NCBI GenBank assembly: GCA_965153455.1
Contig: OZ234501.1
Span: forward strand, 10,974,001 to 11,038,000
Source: Sphagnum compactum
Taxonomy: Eukaryota; Bryophyta; Sphagnopsida; Sphagnales
Direction of reading: 5' to 3'
DNA length: 64,000 nucleotides
The notes beneath the pieces were generated by a model. The model was given only the letters and a program-made list of their open reading frames with translations. It did not search any database and had not been told where the DNA came from. Positions 35,578 to 47,574 of this stretch are shown one piece after another. Within the stretch, counting starts at the first letter, position 1; each line of letters begins with the position of its first letter. The position numbers and the translations under genes are program-made.

Positions 35578-36123
35578 TTTATGACTCCATCTTGGTGGTG
35601 GTGGACCATTTTATGAAGATGGCTCATGTCATTCCATGTACCAAAACAATAACTAGCAAAGGAACAACCAAGTTATTCCTTGATTGTGTTTTTTGATAAC
35701 ATGGTTTTCTTGAAAATATCATTTTTGATTATGGACCTCAGTTTGCATCCAAGTTCTAGAAGTGACTATTTGAACTTTTAGGTGTGAAGGTGAAATTGTC
35801 ATTAATTTTCCACCCCGAGACAGATGGGCAAATAGAATGGGTCAATCAAATTATGGAATAATATTTATGGTGCATGACCAATTATTATCAAGATAATTGG
35901 TCCGTTTTTTAGCCATGGCAAAGTTTGCTTATAACAACATAGTGCATTCATTAACCCAATAAACACCTTTCTTTGCAAATTATGGTTTGCACCCCAAATT
36001 TTGACATTCAAGATGTGCACAAACCATGAATCCAACAGTTGAGGATTGAACGATGTGGTTAGCAAATGTTCGAACTCAACTTGTATCTAACTTTAAAGAA
36101 GCGTAAAAACAATATAAGGAGAA
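35578..36123 (+). pseudogene. Chromovirus integrase catalytic core fragment
   Basis: Plus strand. It starts abruptly at YDSILVVVDHFMKMAHVIPC, continues KTITSKGTTKLFLD, then DYGPQFASKF, FHPETDGQIEWVNQIMEQYL, and ends EA-KQYKEN at 36123. These are the D...D...E integrase core blocks of Ty3/gypsy chromoviruses (DHFMKMAH, FDYGPQF, ETDGQ). Several in-frame stops show decay. The sequence breaks after GAA at 36121-36123 and resumes with the same GAA at 43345. Confidence 0.85.
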
Positions 36124-36539
36124 TCAATAGAAGAAAAACAAGTATTTTCGATTGGTTTTTGTGATTAAATTTTAATCGCAAACGACATTTGCGACTAAAA
36201 TTTCCTTAATCACCTAAAATAAATCGCATGCGATAAATTAGTCACAAATGACAAAGGGTATTGGATGAAAGAAAAAGTCAACAAATACAAATTCATCTTT
36301 TGATTTCATTGTATATGTATTGTCACATGCGACTAAAATGCAACTATTTTGGTCACAATTGAAGGCAAATGATGTGTTGCCACGTGTCCCAATATTTGAT
36401 TATTAAAAATATAATTATTATTATTATTTTGAAATAATATAAGATGTTCAATTAAAATGTTTGGATGATTTTATATTATGACAAGTGGCCCAATGTAAAT
36501 ATGCCACGTGACATTTAAAAATGAATTTAACAAAAAATA

Positions 36540-36745
36540 TTAATATTAGGTTGGTAAGTACCTAAGTAGGTACATAAGTAGGTGCTTACAAACCTAGGCT
36601 ACATAACTACCTACCTACTTAGGTAAAAAAAGTAAATAGGTAGATTTTTGTTTCATAGGCTAAATACCTATTCATATAGGTAGGTACATAAGTCAACCTA
36701 GGTGGGTAGGTCAAATTAAGTAGATAAGTAGGTTGGGGAGGTAAG
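36540..36745. repeat. TAGGTAGGTA / TACCTACCTA short repeats
   Basis: Many overlapping copies of AGTAGGTA, CTAAGTAGG and their inverted forms, capable of folding back on themselves. Inside the AT-rich insertion. Confidence 0.6.
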
Positions 36746-37979
36746 TACTTTAGTATTGTGCATAATTTATTTTTTTGTTTTGGGTTAAACTTTTTGATTA
36801 GCTCATCCCATGTGCACAAATTTCTTAATGTGAAATTGAATGACCAGACACCTTGTTTATATAATGTTCAAAATAGTAATGGAGAACAAACAATATGGGA
36901 TAAGTTTTGAAGTAGCGCCTTCTTCACAAACTAAATTGTAACTCCAAAACTTTCTTCATGCCTTATTTTTTTAGTTTTTAGATTTCTAAACAATTCAAGT
37001 ACATGGTTCACTAGATAATTAGATAATCATTTAATTAATAATGATTGAATTTACATATATTTAAATATAAACTATACACTACAAATATTAAGTATTCATT
37101 ATCAATTACTTCAATAAGTAATAACTTCTTACTATTTAACAAATTAACTATTTAGTTACTCACAAATTGTTAATAAATAATTCATAGATAATTAAATAAC
37201 TGAAATATTTAAAATTATTTTATTAATTCTTAAAATCTAGTCAAATTATACATAATTTAATTAATGTCAAACTAATTTAATTATTATAATTCAACAACTA
37301 ACTATCTTAAATATTTAATCATAAACTATAGATGATGAACTAACAATTGCTACTAGAAAGTAAATTCTTGCACGATTTTTAAAAAAATAATATTAAACTA
37401 ATTACATTTCTTACTATATAATTACATTTATTATTGTAAAAACTTTTATATGTCAAGTAATTTTTTCTCTTGGTAATTATTAACTATAAATACAATAATT
37501 TGCTAAACATAAAATTAATTTTTACAAATATTGTAAAATTACTATAAAATATTTATCATAGATGATTAAATACATAATCTTTAAAATAAAAAAACAATAT
37601 TGTACAATAATTCCGGAAATTAATATCATAGAAATAATTATTTCCACTACACTATAATTTTTCCAAAATTTTAAATCAGATTTAAAGTTGTAAATTACAT
37701 ATTGCGAATAATTATGTTCAATTAGAAAATAATTATGCACATACTAATTAATTCTTATATGAAGTAATTATAATGATTTTAAAGTAATATAACATTAATT
37801 ACATTACTGAATCTATTTTACTATATAAATATAAATTATATAACATAAAAATCTATGTTATACCAATAATTATTTACAGTAAGTGAAAATTAATAAAATT
37901 AATAATTTATAGTTATTCATAATAGTGATTTATTATGGATAACACTAATTAAAAAAATCCCTAAAACTAAATCAATAAT

Positions 37980-38850
37980 TTTCTGAATTCAAATATCAAT
38001 TTTTAGATCAAATAATGTTTTTGAAGTAAAATTTAAAAATTCAGAATTGAAATGTCCATTTTAAGACTCAATTAATAATTTTTGGAATTGAAATAATAAT
38101 TTCAAGAATTCAACATAATAATTTGGAATTCAGATTTCAACTTTGAAGTCAACTATTTCTTAAAATTTAACAATATTAAACAATTCAAATAAAAATATTC
38201 AAAATCAAAATGTCAATTTTTAGACTCCATTATATTTTTTTCAAATTAAATACTAATTTTAAGATTTGAAAATAATATTTTAGAATTCAAATATCAATTT
38301 TTAGATCAAATAAGTTTTTTGGATTGAAAAAATAAAATTACAGAATTGAAATGTCAATTTTCAGATTTAAATAACAATTCTCAAAATTGAAATGTCCATT
38401 TTTAGACTCAATTAATAATTTTCAGAATTGAAGTATTAATTTTCAAAATCCAAAATAATAATTTGGAATTCAAATTTCAAGGTTCAAGTCAAATGTTTAT
38501 TTAAAATTGAAATGCAAAATTTTTAGAGTTGAAATATAAATTTCCATATTCAAATAAAAATATTCAATATTAGAATGTCCATGTTTATAATCAAATAATT
38601 GTTTTCTGAATTGAAATTCTAATTTCTGGATTAAAAATAATAATCTAGAACTCAAATATCAATTTTTAGATCAAATAAGATTTTTTGAATTTAAATAGAA
38701 AATTTCTTATTGAAATAAAAAATTTCAAATTGAAATATTGTTTTAAAAAATTAAAATAGAAAATTTCGGATTCAAATATGAAGTTTTAATTTCAAATAAA
38801 TTTTGTAAATAATTAAAATAGTAGTTTTCAGAATGAAATATAATTTTTCA
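37980..38850. repeat. Degenerate tandem repeat of an AATTGAAATGTCCATTTTTAG type unit
   Basis: Runs of diverged 30-45 bp units built from AATTGAAATnTCAATTTTTA, GACTCAATTAATAATTTT and GGAATTCAAATTTCAA. Extremely AT-rich and without coding frames. Confidence 0.6.
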
Positions 38851-39369
38851 GATAAAACTACACATATAGTTGTAATTTCTTTTTACAATTGGGAAATATT
38901 TTTTGCAACTACTAACCAAAAATGTTGAAAAGTACAAGCCGAGAGTGAAATTACAATCGAAAGTGTATGCCATGTGTCAACACCATAACAATAGTCATTA
39001 CATGCCACTAGTTGCCAATTTAGTTGAAAATTGCTCTACCAATATAATCAAGGGATGTCGTCAACTACATTCGACTAATGGATGAACTTCATCCACTAAC
39101 TAAGCATGACATCAGCCTAAAATATAATTACAATTTCAACTAGGTTGCAATTATGTAAGTTGAACATTTTGACTATGTTGCAACTATGTAAATCGAACAT
39201 TTGGCCAATGGTTTAGTGACACGTGACACATTCACAATGTTGACACGTGGCACATTCATAAAATGCGGGGTCAATTAATAGTTAAATGACACGTGGCATG
39301 CTCACAAATTTTGGGTTCAACAAATAATTAAATGACACATGGCACATCCACATCAATAGTTTAGGCCAC

Positions 39370-39500
39370 ATGGTGCCTAAACATAGGTTAGGTCTAAACC
39401 TAGGCACCTAGGTTAAACCTAAACATAGGCCATTTAATTTAAGCTTAAGTTAGGGCTAGATCTAGGCACCTATGTTAGGCCTAGACCTAAACCACATGGC
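39370..39500. repeat. ACCTAGGTTAAACCTAAAC-type short repeats
   Basis: Repeated words GGTTAGGTCTAAACCTAGGC and their inverted forms; strongly self-complementary stretch inside the AT-rich insertion. Confidence 0.55.
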
Positions 39501-40934
39501 AATTAATAATGAAATCCTATTTCATTTAGTTTAGCCTTTAAGGTTGAACCCTTTTTATTAGTTCATCCCAAATGGCTATTAGATTTTCATGTTTATTGTG
39601 TTCTCCAACAAACCTAGTGCATTCCTTTATATAGTTTGGATTCATGGAATGGAAACTAAACAATATGGGATAAAGATTTTAGTTGTGACCTAGGGCGAAC
39701 ACACTTATCACTAAACACTTAACGATATTGGATCATTATAATTCTCTTGTTCATGGTCTGTTCCTTTTGAAATTTAAAAGAATTTTGTAGTCTTCCACCT
39801 AGCGTATCCAAATCTATAAAAAACGTTACAATCTAATGGAAATGAGCAAAATATGCCCTTTCAAAGTGAAAGGGGTTGTGCTTTGGATTTTTTCAAAAAT
39901 GTTTAGTATGATTTTGAAGCTTAAGCTCTTCAACTTTTTCTTTTTTTTAATTTCATTTTAAACAAGTTTTATAGATTTTGAGATAACGCATTTGTAACCT
40001 TCAAAATCATGAGAAATGAATGAGAAATGAGCAAGATATAGTTGCTAGAAGTAAAGGGGTCTAGAGACAAAATTTGAGAGAAAATATCACTCTTTCTCTT
40101 CATGTGTTCTTTGTTTTGTTCCTTTGCTTTTGAAGTTCAAAGAACATTTGTAGCTCTCTATTTTATGCTTCCAATGACATAAAAAACGTTCAATTTGGTG
40201 TTGTAATGAGGGAAAACTTGAAAGTGTTCGATGATAGAGTACCATTTGTTGTCTACCCTAGTTCTAACCCAGTTGCAACCTAATGACAATTCAAATAATT
40301 GTAATCTAGTTATACAACTAGTCTAAGCTTAGTTAGGCCTAAACTTAAACTAATAATCTACCTAGCTTAGGTTTAGCTACTTACCTTAACTACTTATAGT
40401 AATTATTCATCAATTATTTTAATTATATAGTTATATAATTAAACAATTAAACATATTATCATCATTTATTAAATAATATGGTGATTAATTTTTTTAAATC
40501 AACAATTAAATGTGTTTATCTATTAAATAATGAATTGTCACTGATTTTTTTTTAAAATTAGAAATTTGTTATAAATTCTTATTAACATTTCATAAACAAA
40601 GAATTAACTCAAATATAAATTTTCAATAATAAATTTTAGATGATATTTTAATTACAATAATTATTCTAATGTTTTGATAATTAATAATTGACTACAACTA
40701 CAACAACAACATTAATAATAATATTGTAGCTAGTAGCTAGGTTAGGTTAATTATTTAGCTATTTTTATTCATATTTTTATCTAACTTGTTGGAACTATTA
40801 AATAACCTAGTATAATAAATATTAAATAAGAAAAAATATTTTACAGTATAGTAGTGTTAAATAAAAATAGTTTCTGAAATTATATGATAATTTATTAAAT
40901 ATCTTTACTAGTTATTCTAAGAAATTTTAATTAT

Positions 40935-41880
40935 GTATCATTCCATGATATGTTGTAAATTAAAACTGAATCTACATGGAAATAATAAATTACACATGTA
41001 TTGAGCATATTCCAAAAAAATAATACTTAAATATCCTTATTTGATATGTAGTAAACTAAAATTGAATTTAAATGGAAATAATAAATTACACATGTATTGA
41101 ACATATTCCAAAAAAATATTACTTATATATCCTTACTTGATATGTTGTAAACTAAAATTGAATTTACATAGAAACTATAAATTATGCATGTATTGAACAT
41201 ACACATTATGAAGTTGATTTATATTTCAGAATTTATTTTCAAATTAAAATGTAATATTTATATGCAGAAAAACATTCATCATACATGTTATCATTCATGT
41301 ATACAAAAAACATTTACGTGTACCTTAATAATTAATGAATCTTTATTGTAATTTTTAAAATATATTAAGACATCATATGTATAAAATGAATAAACATTAA
41401 ACTTCCACAAAATTATGAATTATGTATCATTACTCGATTTGTTGTAAATTAACATTTGATTTACAAAGAAATAATAAATTACATATATTGAACTTACATT
41501 ATTACAAACTCATATTTAAAAATTTCCTTAAATTTTATTTTGAAAAATTATTTTAATATTTAAATGCACAAAAAAGTTTGCATCATACATAAGCATTCAT
41601 TTGCACAAATAGAATTTACGTGTAGTTTAATGTTTAATGAACTTTTATTGCAATTTAAAATGAATATTGAAATATCATGTTTATAAAGATTAATAAACAT
41701 TAGAATTCCACAAAAATTTATTAATTGTGTATCATTATTTGATATGTTGTAAACTAAAATCCAATTTACATATAAATAATAATTAGGTGTATTGAACATG
41801 CACATTATTACAAATTTGTATTTCAGAATTTCCTTAAATTTTCTTAAATCATATTTTATTATTTGTGTGCACAAAAAATA
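40935..41880. repeat. Satellite-like repeats, units of about 98 bp then about 300 bp
   Basis: Units begin TTGATATGTTGTAAACTAAA, continue AAATAATAAATTAC, TGTATTGAACAT and end with an A run. Three adjacent units are about 98 bp apart (from about 40940, 41040 and 41137); later units near 41432 and 41738 are about 300 bp apart. A more diverged piece recurs near 42560. Confidence 0.7.
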
Positions 41881-43344
41881 TTTGCATCATACATAACCAT
41901 TTGTTTTATACAAAGATAATTTACACATAATTTAATCTATTAATGAAGGTAGTTTGTTTTTTTTTCTTCTATCGTGTTGAAATTTCCCAAACCAAATTAC
42001 TTCATATAATGTTATTGATATCTTTGAAAACCTACCAATGAATAGGGGTGCACTAACTTGGGTTGAAAGTTTTTGGAACTACAATGTAAAGGTTATTGAT
42101 TATTGAACCATTTTCTTAATAAACATTAATAAAATCATAAATAGAAATTTTACTCAAATCCAAAGGTGTACTTGGTGTTGTTGGAAAATATTGCTGAGTT
42201 ATTTAATGAAATTTATTTCATAATTTTCATACTTAAGGTGTGGAAGATATTGAATTTTAAATGAATTTGTTGTTGAAAATTCAAACAAATTACAACAAAT
42301 TGGGTTTAGAAGGGAAAATGAATTGAATGTGTTCACACTTGGGGCCAACAAACACATATTACCATATTTATCCATGGAGGAAGGTAGTTTGTTTTGTTTT
42401 GTCATAATGATATTTCCCAAACCACAATGTCTTAAATTAAGCTATAGAACTTATCATCAAAAAATTCTCAATGAATAAAGGTGCAATGACTTGGTTTAAA
42501 ATGTTTGAAATTATAGTGTGGAATTTATTGATTATTGAACCATTTTTTCATTGAATTTGTAATGATCTACATAGAAATAATAAATTACATGGGTATTGAA
42601 CATAAACATTAGTACTAACATATATATATTTAAAATTTAAACTTTATTTTGAAATTAAAATTTAATATTTATATGTACAAAAAAACCATTCATTTATACA
42701 AATAAAATTTACATGTAATTTAATTTTATCATAATTTTAAACAAATAATTTTAAATTTTACAATATTATATGTATAAAATTAAAATTACCTATTAGTTGT
42801 TTAACTTAGTTGAAAGAAATAGTTACAAACAATATTATATTTCATCCATTTTCTAGTACATTTTATCATCCAAAATAGTTGAACACTAGTCAATGTCTTG
42901 ACTGTGTGCCAACTAAAGAACCTTAGATGCCAAGAATATTTCAAAAATGACCCTTTAGTTGAAACATGCTTCACATTGTTTACCAACATAGTTGGAATTT
43001 TAGCTTGGAAACATTGTTAATGCCAAGAATATTCAGCAAATGACCATGTAGTTGAAAAATGTTTTTAACTATATATCAATATAGTAAATGAATCAACTTA
43101 ATTGGTAATTGCCATAATTTTATTTAAAATTTTAAAAAATCTAGTTGAAACATAGTTGCAAATGTCATGTAGTTGAAAACTTTTGGTTAAAAAAGAGGGG
43201 TTTTCTATTCATGTTGTGAAAATGACCAAAATAGTTGAAATTTGGTCTTGTAGTTGCAAATATTCCCAAATCTAGTCGCAAATGATTACAAATTGCATGT
43301 AGCCGCAAACTGAGTGGTTACATTTTGGTTGATTTTTACTAGTG

Positions 43345-43846
43345 GAATGCTAATGAACATCGAAAGGAACAACCCAGCTTCAAGGTTGGGGACCAGGTTT
43401 GGTTTTTACAATAACATATCAAAACAACAAGGCCATTAGAGAAGTTAGATCATAAAAAACTAGGTCCATTCCTCATTGTGAAATAAATCAATGTTGTGGC
43501 TTTCCAACTCAAGCTTCCAGGTTCTATGAGAATCCATCCTATGTTTCATGTTTTTTTATTAGAATCTTACCACGCATATACCATTCCATAAATAATTTAT
43601 GATCCCCTTCCACTTATTAAAATCAATGGTGAACAAAAATATGAAATGGAGGACATTTTAGATTCAAAGGTTTTTAATTGTCAACTCCAATATCTTGTTC
43701 ATTGGCACGGGTATGATGTGAGCGGACGCATTTGGGAACCAATCAAGGAACTATTGAATGCCATTGAGAAGGTGTATGAATTTTATTGACGATATCCAAA
43801 CAAGCCCAAGTCCGTTCCTTGCAAAACTCATCAATATAAAGGGAAG
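43345..43846 (+). pseudogene. Chromovirus integrase C-terminus with chromodomain
   Basis: Continues the integrase frame interrupted at 36123: NANEHRKEQPSFKVGDQVWF, then [30 protein letters not shown], and then a chromodomain from about 43638 (YEMEDILDSKVFN, LQYLVHWHGYDVSG, WEPIKELLNA). The aromatic residues that bind methyl-lysine in chromodomains (Tyr, Trp, Trp) are still present. A TGA at 43787 replaces an expected Arg codon; the usual tail (YPNKPKS) follows. A purine run (AAAGGGAAG, 43838-43846) sits where a polypurine tract is expected, directly before TG of an LTR. Confidence 0.85.
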
Positions 43847-44230
43847 TGACGTGACGGATGCGAACATTAGACACCATCTTCCAATAAATCAAATTCATCC
43901 ATAGTGTTCATCCATAACTTCCTAGTTAACTCCTCATTGAGTTTTAGTTAAGTTTGAGTTAACTTATAATTAAGTCCTAATTAAGTCTCAGTTAAATCCT
44001 AATTAAATCTCAGTTAAATCATAGTTAATTCGTAGTTAAGTCCTAATTAAATCCCAGTTGATTCCTAGTTAACTCCAAATTAACTTTCAATTAAGTTTCA
44101 GTCAATTCATAGTTGATTCTTAGTTAAGAAGGTTTCCAATAAACTTCCTTACTTGATGCACATATAAAAGCCTCCTTGGAAGCACCTCCTTCACTAAAAC
44201 ATTTGTTTATCAAATCTATAATCTTAACGT
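43847..44230 (+). mobile_element. Partial 3' LTR of the chromovirus, with an internal tandem array
   Basis: Starts TGACGTGACGGATGC right after the polypurine-like tract. A TATAAAAG box is at 44163-44170 and the downstream region looks like a U3/R boundary. Between 43915 and 44135 is an array of about 11-12 bp units (AGTTAAGTC, CTAATTAAATC and similar). The end of the LTR is not defined and no second copy was found in the window. Confidence 0.55.
43915..44135. repeat. Tandem array of 11-12 bp AGTTAAnTCC units
   Basis: About 18 diverged units, alternating AGTTAA and AATTAA cores, inside the U3 portion of the presumed LTR. Confidence 0.75.
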
Positions 44231-45158
44231 TTTCAAACAAATCATTATAGTTTTCATGATCATTTTCATTAACTTCTTTGCCCATTGCATCAAATGTACT
44301 AGGAAATAATGAACATTTGGCATTTCCTTCATAGCAAATGCTTGTAAATTCCTTTCAAATGTTTTCAAAAAACCACATTTGATGAACACCATTTAATATC
44401 AAGTTAAAATGACTACCCACAACTTGCTAAGCTTCAAATAACTAAATACATAATAATTCATATAATGTACTAATGTTCAAATCAAGTTTGACGTCCAACA
44501 CGTTGGATTCCAATTGCTCCCAAATGCATGATGTAGACCACTTCTTGAAATGTGTAATGGATTTGCACTTTTATGACCTTTGTAAACTGACATCCATTGG
44601 TAGCAATTTGAAGTACAATTTGCAAGTACAAAAAAACATAAATAAAAGGGAACTTGTATTTCATCCATGAAAGAAAAGCATCAAAGTTGTGTGTATAAAC
44701 CAATAATCAATCAACCAAATCAATTTACAGCATGTAAGTTCATTCTTTGCATGTAACATTTTTGTAGTAACACACCAAAATCTTTTGAACAAATTGGGCT
44801 AGTGGTCAATCATTGTGAAATGGAAGTCGTAATTTGAACACAATTTCACACTTGTTTTGGCTAAACAATATTTTGTTTTCTTACAAAATTCACTACATTG
44901 AAGTAGTTATCCACCACTTGAAGGCAATACACAAATTGTCACCTAGTTTTTTTTCCCATCATGAAGACCTTGATATCTTTTGACCTTTTCTTTTCCCAAG
45001 TATGTTATTGGGCCATGGGAACCAAATGAATACCTATAAGTCAGTTACAAAAATATTAACATGGAATTTTTTTTATGTAGACATGTCAATGTAAATGAAA
45101 GCCATTTAATTTTCAACAATGACACGCACCAACTCACATGAATTTCATATCCAAGGAT
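44231..45158. other. No gene seen; AT-rich repeat-derived DNA
   Basis: Short frames on both strands, none with a known domain. Probably decayed element sequence between the two retrotransposons. Confidence 0.3.
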
Positions 45159-45522
45159 TGGTAAATACAAATTCTTTAATCCTATATTCTAGTCTAGAAT
45201 CTAGACTAAAATGCAATAAAAGTAATACTAATAGAGTATGCTCATTCAAATTTATTTAAAACTAGTTTCAAAATTAAAATCCAATGATGAAAATATGATT
45301 AAAAAAATCAAAATAACCAACTTTGGTTATGGAAACAAAGCTTTTCCAAAAGTCTAAGTGTTATTCTTTCATGCTCCATTAAAGCTCCATGTTCTCCAAT
45401 GATACAATGGTATTCATCTTTCTCTCTTCTCCAAAAAATTCCTCAACAAAAACAATATTATATTCTATTCAAATTCAAACGCTGATCAAAACTATGTAAT
45501 CTAGTTAGTAATTTTTAAAACA
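45159..45522 (-). repeat. LTR (3' in element direction)
   Basis: 364 bp, same length as the right LTR, and aligned to it end to end with scattered substitutions and small indels. Shared words include AACTAGTTTCAAAATTAAAA, CATTAAAGCTCCATGTT and TCTATTCAAATTCAAA. Confidence 0.9.
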
Positions 45523-46055
45523 GTAACTAGGTAAATAAAAATATATTGACTCATAATTACCACAAGTAACTACTCCCTTAACATTACCCCACGTGTACTT
45601 TGAATTATATCTTGGAATTCTAGATTAAAAATGTGTTAAGAAAGTAAAATCTGATGGTGTTTTTGATCCTATGATATAAAATTTTGATTTGTTTGTACTA
45701 CAATTTGTTGTGTCTATACTATAGTCTTTTTTATTTGTACTTCATATTGACACATTGTCTGATTATCTGTTGTATCAAAGTCTGTTGTTCTCTTCTAATG
45801 CTTCTATTGACAATTATGCAATTTTTTATGTTGTTATTTTCTCTTGTGGTTGCAACTTTGATGTCACTTGTGGTTGTTGTTGTGATTGCATATCTGATGT
45901 AATTTGAGTCTACTCCTATTGTTGCAACTTTAACGCAACTTGTAGCTACTAATGAAATGAGTGGTTGGTAACCCATGGCTACGCCACTCCAGCCACCCCC
46001 AAGAAAAGGAGGGAGGACCCAAAGAAAACGAAAAAAAAAAAAAAAACACCTCCCT

Positions 46056-46205
46056 TCACTCCCCCGTCCGGTCCTTTCCCGCCCGTCCCCCCCCTGCTGG
46101 CCCCCCCCCACCTGTGCTGCCCCCCCCCTGCTGGCCCGCCCCACCCCTGCTAGCCCCCCCCCACCCCTGCTGGCCCGCCCCACCCCTGCTGCCCCCCCTG
46201 CTGCC
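46056..46205. repeat. GC-rich minisatellite of CCCCTGCTGGCC units
   Basis: Irregular units of roughly 16-35 bp built on CCCCACCCCTGCTGGCCCGC. This is the most GC-rich stretch of the window, lying at the left edge of the block that carries captured gene fragments. Confidence 0.85.
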
Positions 46206-46488
46206 GCTCAGTAACTTCTTAACTGCCGCTCAGTAAAAAGTAACTTAGGTAAATTAGGTAAAAGAAGGTAACTTCGAAAAGGTAAAAACGGACAACAGAC
46301 GGACACACACCATGTTTGTAATTATATATAAGATAGGGGGAAAAAAGTATATTGGGCTTCAATGGGGGCATGAAACTCACCATATACACACTCTAAAGCA
46401 CAAACCACAAAGGGATAACGGGCAGAGACAACAGAATGCAAACAACATGGTGCACTCAAACTCACAACAGTCTAACAATTTAGCACAC

Positions 46489-47012
46489 CTTGAGAAGTCC
46501 CTCAGAGAAGAGTCGCTCAGTGAGATTCCTATCTGATCTCAGCATGCCTGCATGATGCACACCAAACCCTGATTGAAAGAGCTCACCCAACTCCCGATTT
46601 CTGGACTTTGAAACCTCCTTCTGCAGATCATGTTACAAACAGACGATAGACCACACTTCCTATGAGAAATTCCAACTTCTCCAAAAATCACCCAAGCATA
46701 TTTCTCATGTGCATTTTCATGGGCTAACCATGGAAACAGGAAAGACCCACCTTCATCATTCCATACTGTGGCATATTGGTGAGATCGTTGAAATGCCCTT
46801 GCTCAGCATTCCGTTGAGCAATTTCCACCTGCAAAAAGATGAAGTGTACTGTTTTAAGCCCAGTTCTGCAACACTCTAAAACCAAAGACAAAAAATACCA
46901 AAGGAGACTTGGAGACAGCAAGCAGTACCAGGATACGGGCCGTCTTGACTGTGTCCTTGTGGGAATGCACAAAAACCATAGCCTGTTGCCCACGCTTGAC
47001 AGCATCCAGTAC
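46489..47012 (-). pseudogene. Captured fragment of an ASCC3/DExH14-type Ski2-like helicase (three exons)
   Basis: Minus strand. Exon 47012-46929 reads VLDAVKRGQQAMVFVHSHKD and TVKTARIL; exon 46828-46751 reads VEIAQRNAEQGHF and MPQYGMMK; exon 46620-46489 reads [35 protein letters not shown] and FSEGLLK. Together they match the RecA2 start of the first helicase cassette (motif IV 'VFVHSRKDT' and the HHAGMLR block) of ASCC3/BRR2-family helicases, closest by motif to ASCC3 (DExH14). All exons keep open frames and GT/AG borders in phase 0, so introns were copied as genomic DNA. Motifs I-III and everything after the third exon are missing, so it cannot make a working helicase. Confidence 0.85.
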
Positions 47013-47290
47013 CTGTCATCACCAGTTTCTAGTGAAGGATAGATATGTCATCAAGCTTACATACATGAACTGCGCGCACATGGAAAGTTGGCCGATTCTC
47101 TGGATCCTTTGCATTTTGGAACAAGGACTTGTGGGTTAACACATCTTCTGCTCTCTCTGCGTTTACATCCAACGCATATCTGCAGGAGGGCATACAGCAG
47201 CAAGAGTGTAGCAGTGATTGCTTGGTTCTCGTGAGCAGCAGCAATGACACCCACCACTACACCCAAGCTCTCTAAAATGTAACCCTATAC

Positions 47291-47293
<3 letters not shown>

Positions 47294-47326
<33 letters not shown>
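47294..47326. repeat. (CT)n microsatellite
   Basis: CT run in the intron between the two captured kinase exons; further CT and GT tracts follow up to about 47455. Confidence 0.95.
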
Positions 47327-47329
<3 letters not shown>

Positions 47330-47574
47330 AATTTCCACCCATCCAAGATATTCACACACGCGCGCACACACTATGTGTGTGTGTCTCTCTCTTTCTCTCT
47401 CTGAATTTCCACCCACCCAAGATCTTCACACATCCCCTCTCTCTCTGTGTGTCTGTAACCTTGAATTTCTAGCAGGCACCCAAGATCTTGACACATGCGA
47501 ATTTGCAAAGGGAACCCAGAAAGGGCGGCGGCAGAAACAGGAAGGAAGAGAGAACCCAGACCTGGTAGGAAGCT

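Larger units (their letters stand above)
36124..43344. mobile_element. AT-rich CACTA-like insertion splitting the integrase
   Basis: About 7.2 kb separating the two parts of one integrase frame, flanked by GAA on both sides (36121-36123 and 43345-43347). The right end, read inverted, is CACTAGTAAAAATCAACC followed by AAAATGTAACCACTC, a clear CACTA-type terminus matching that at 33423. The left end (CAATAGAAGAAAAAC) is a weaker match. Subterminal TAGTTGCAAA and TTTGCGACT motifs are numerous near both ends. The interior is extremely AT-rich, holds several tandem repeats and has no transposase frame, so it is non-autonomous or decayed. Confidence 0.6.

Noticed and set aside
43915-44135. CRISPR-like regular array
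   Set aside because: Units are 11-12 bp without unique spacers, and lie in a plant LTR; not CRISPR.
45731-46183. 150-codon minus frame, Gly-rich
   Set aside because: Arises from the GC-rich minisatellite and crosses the junction between element and insert.
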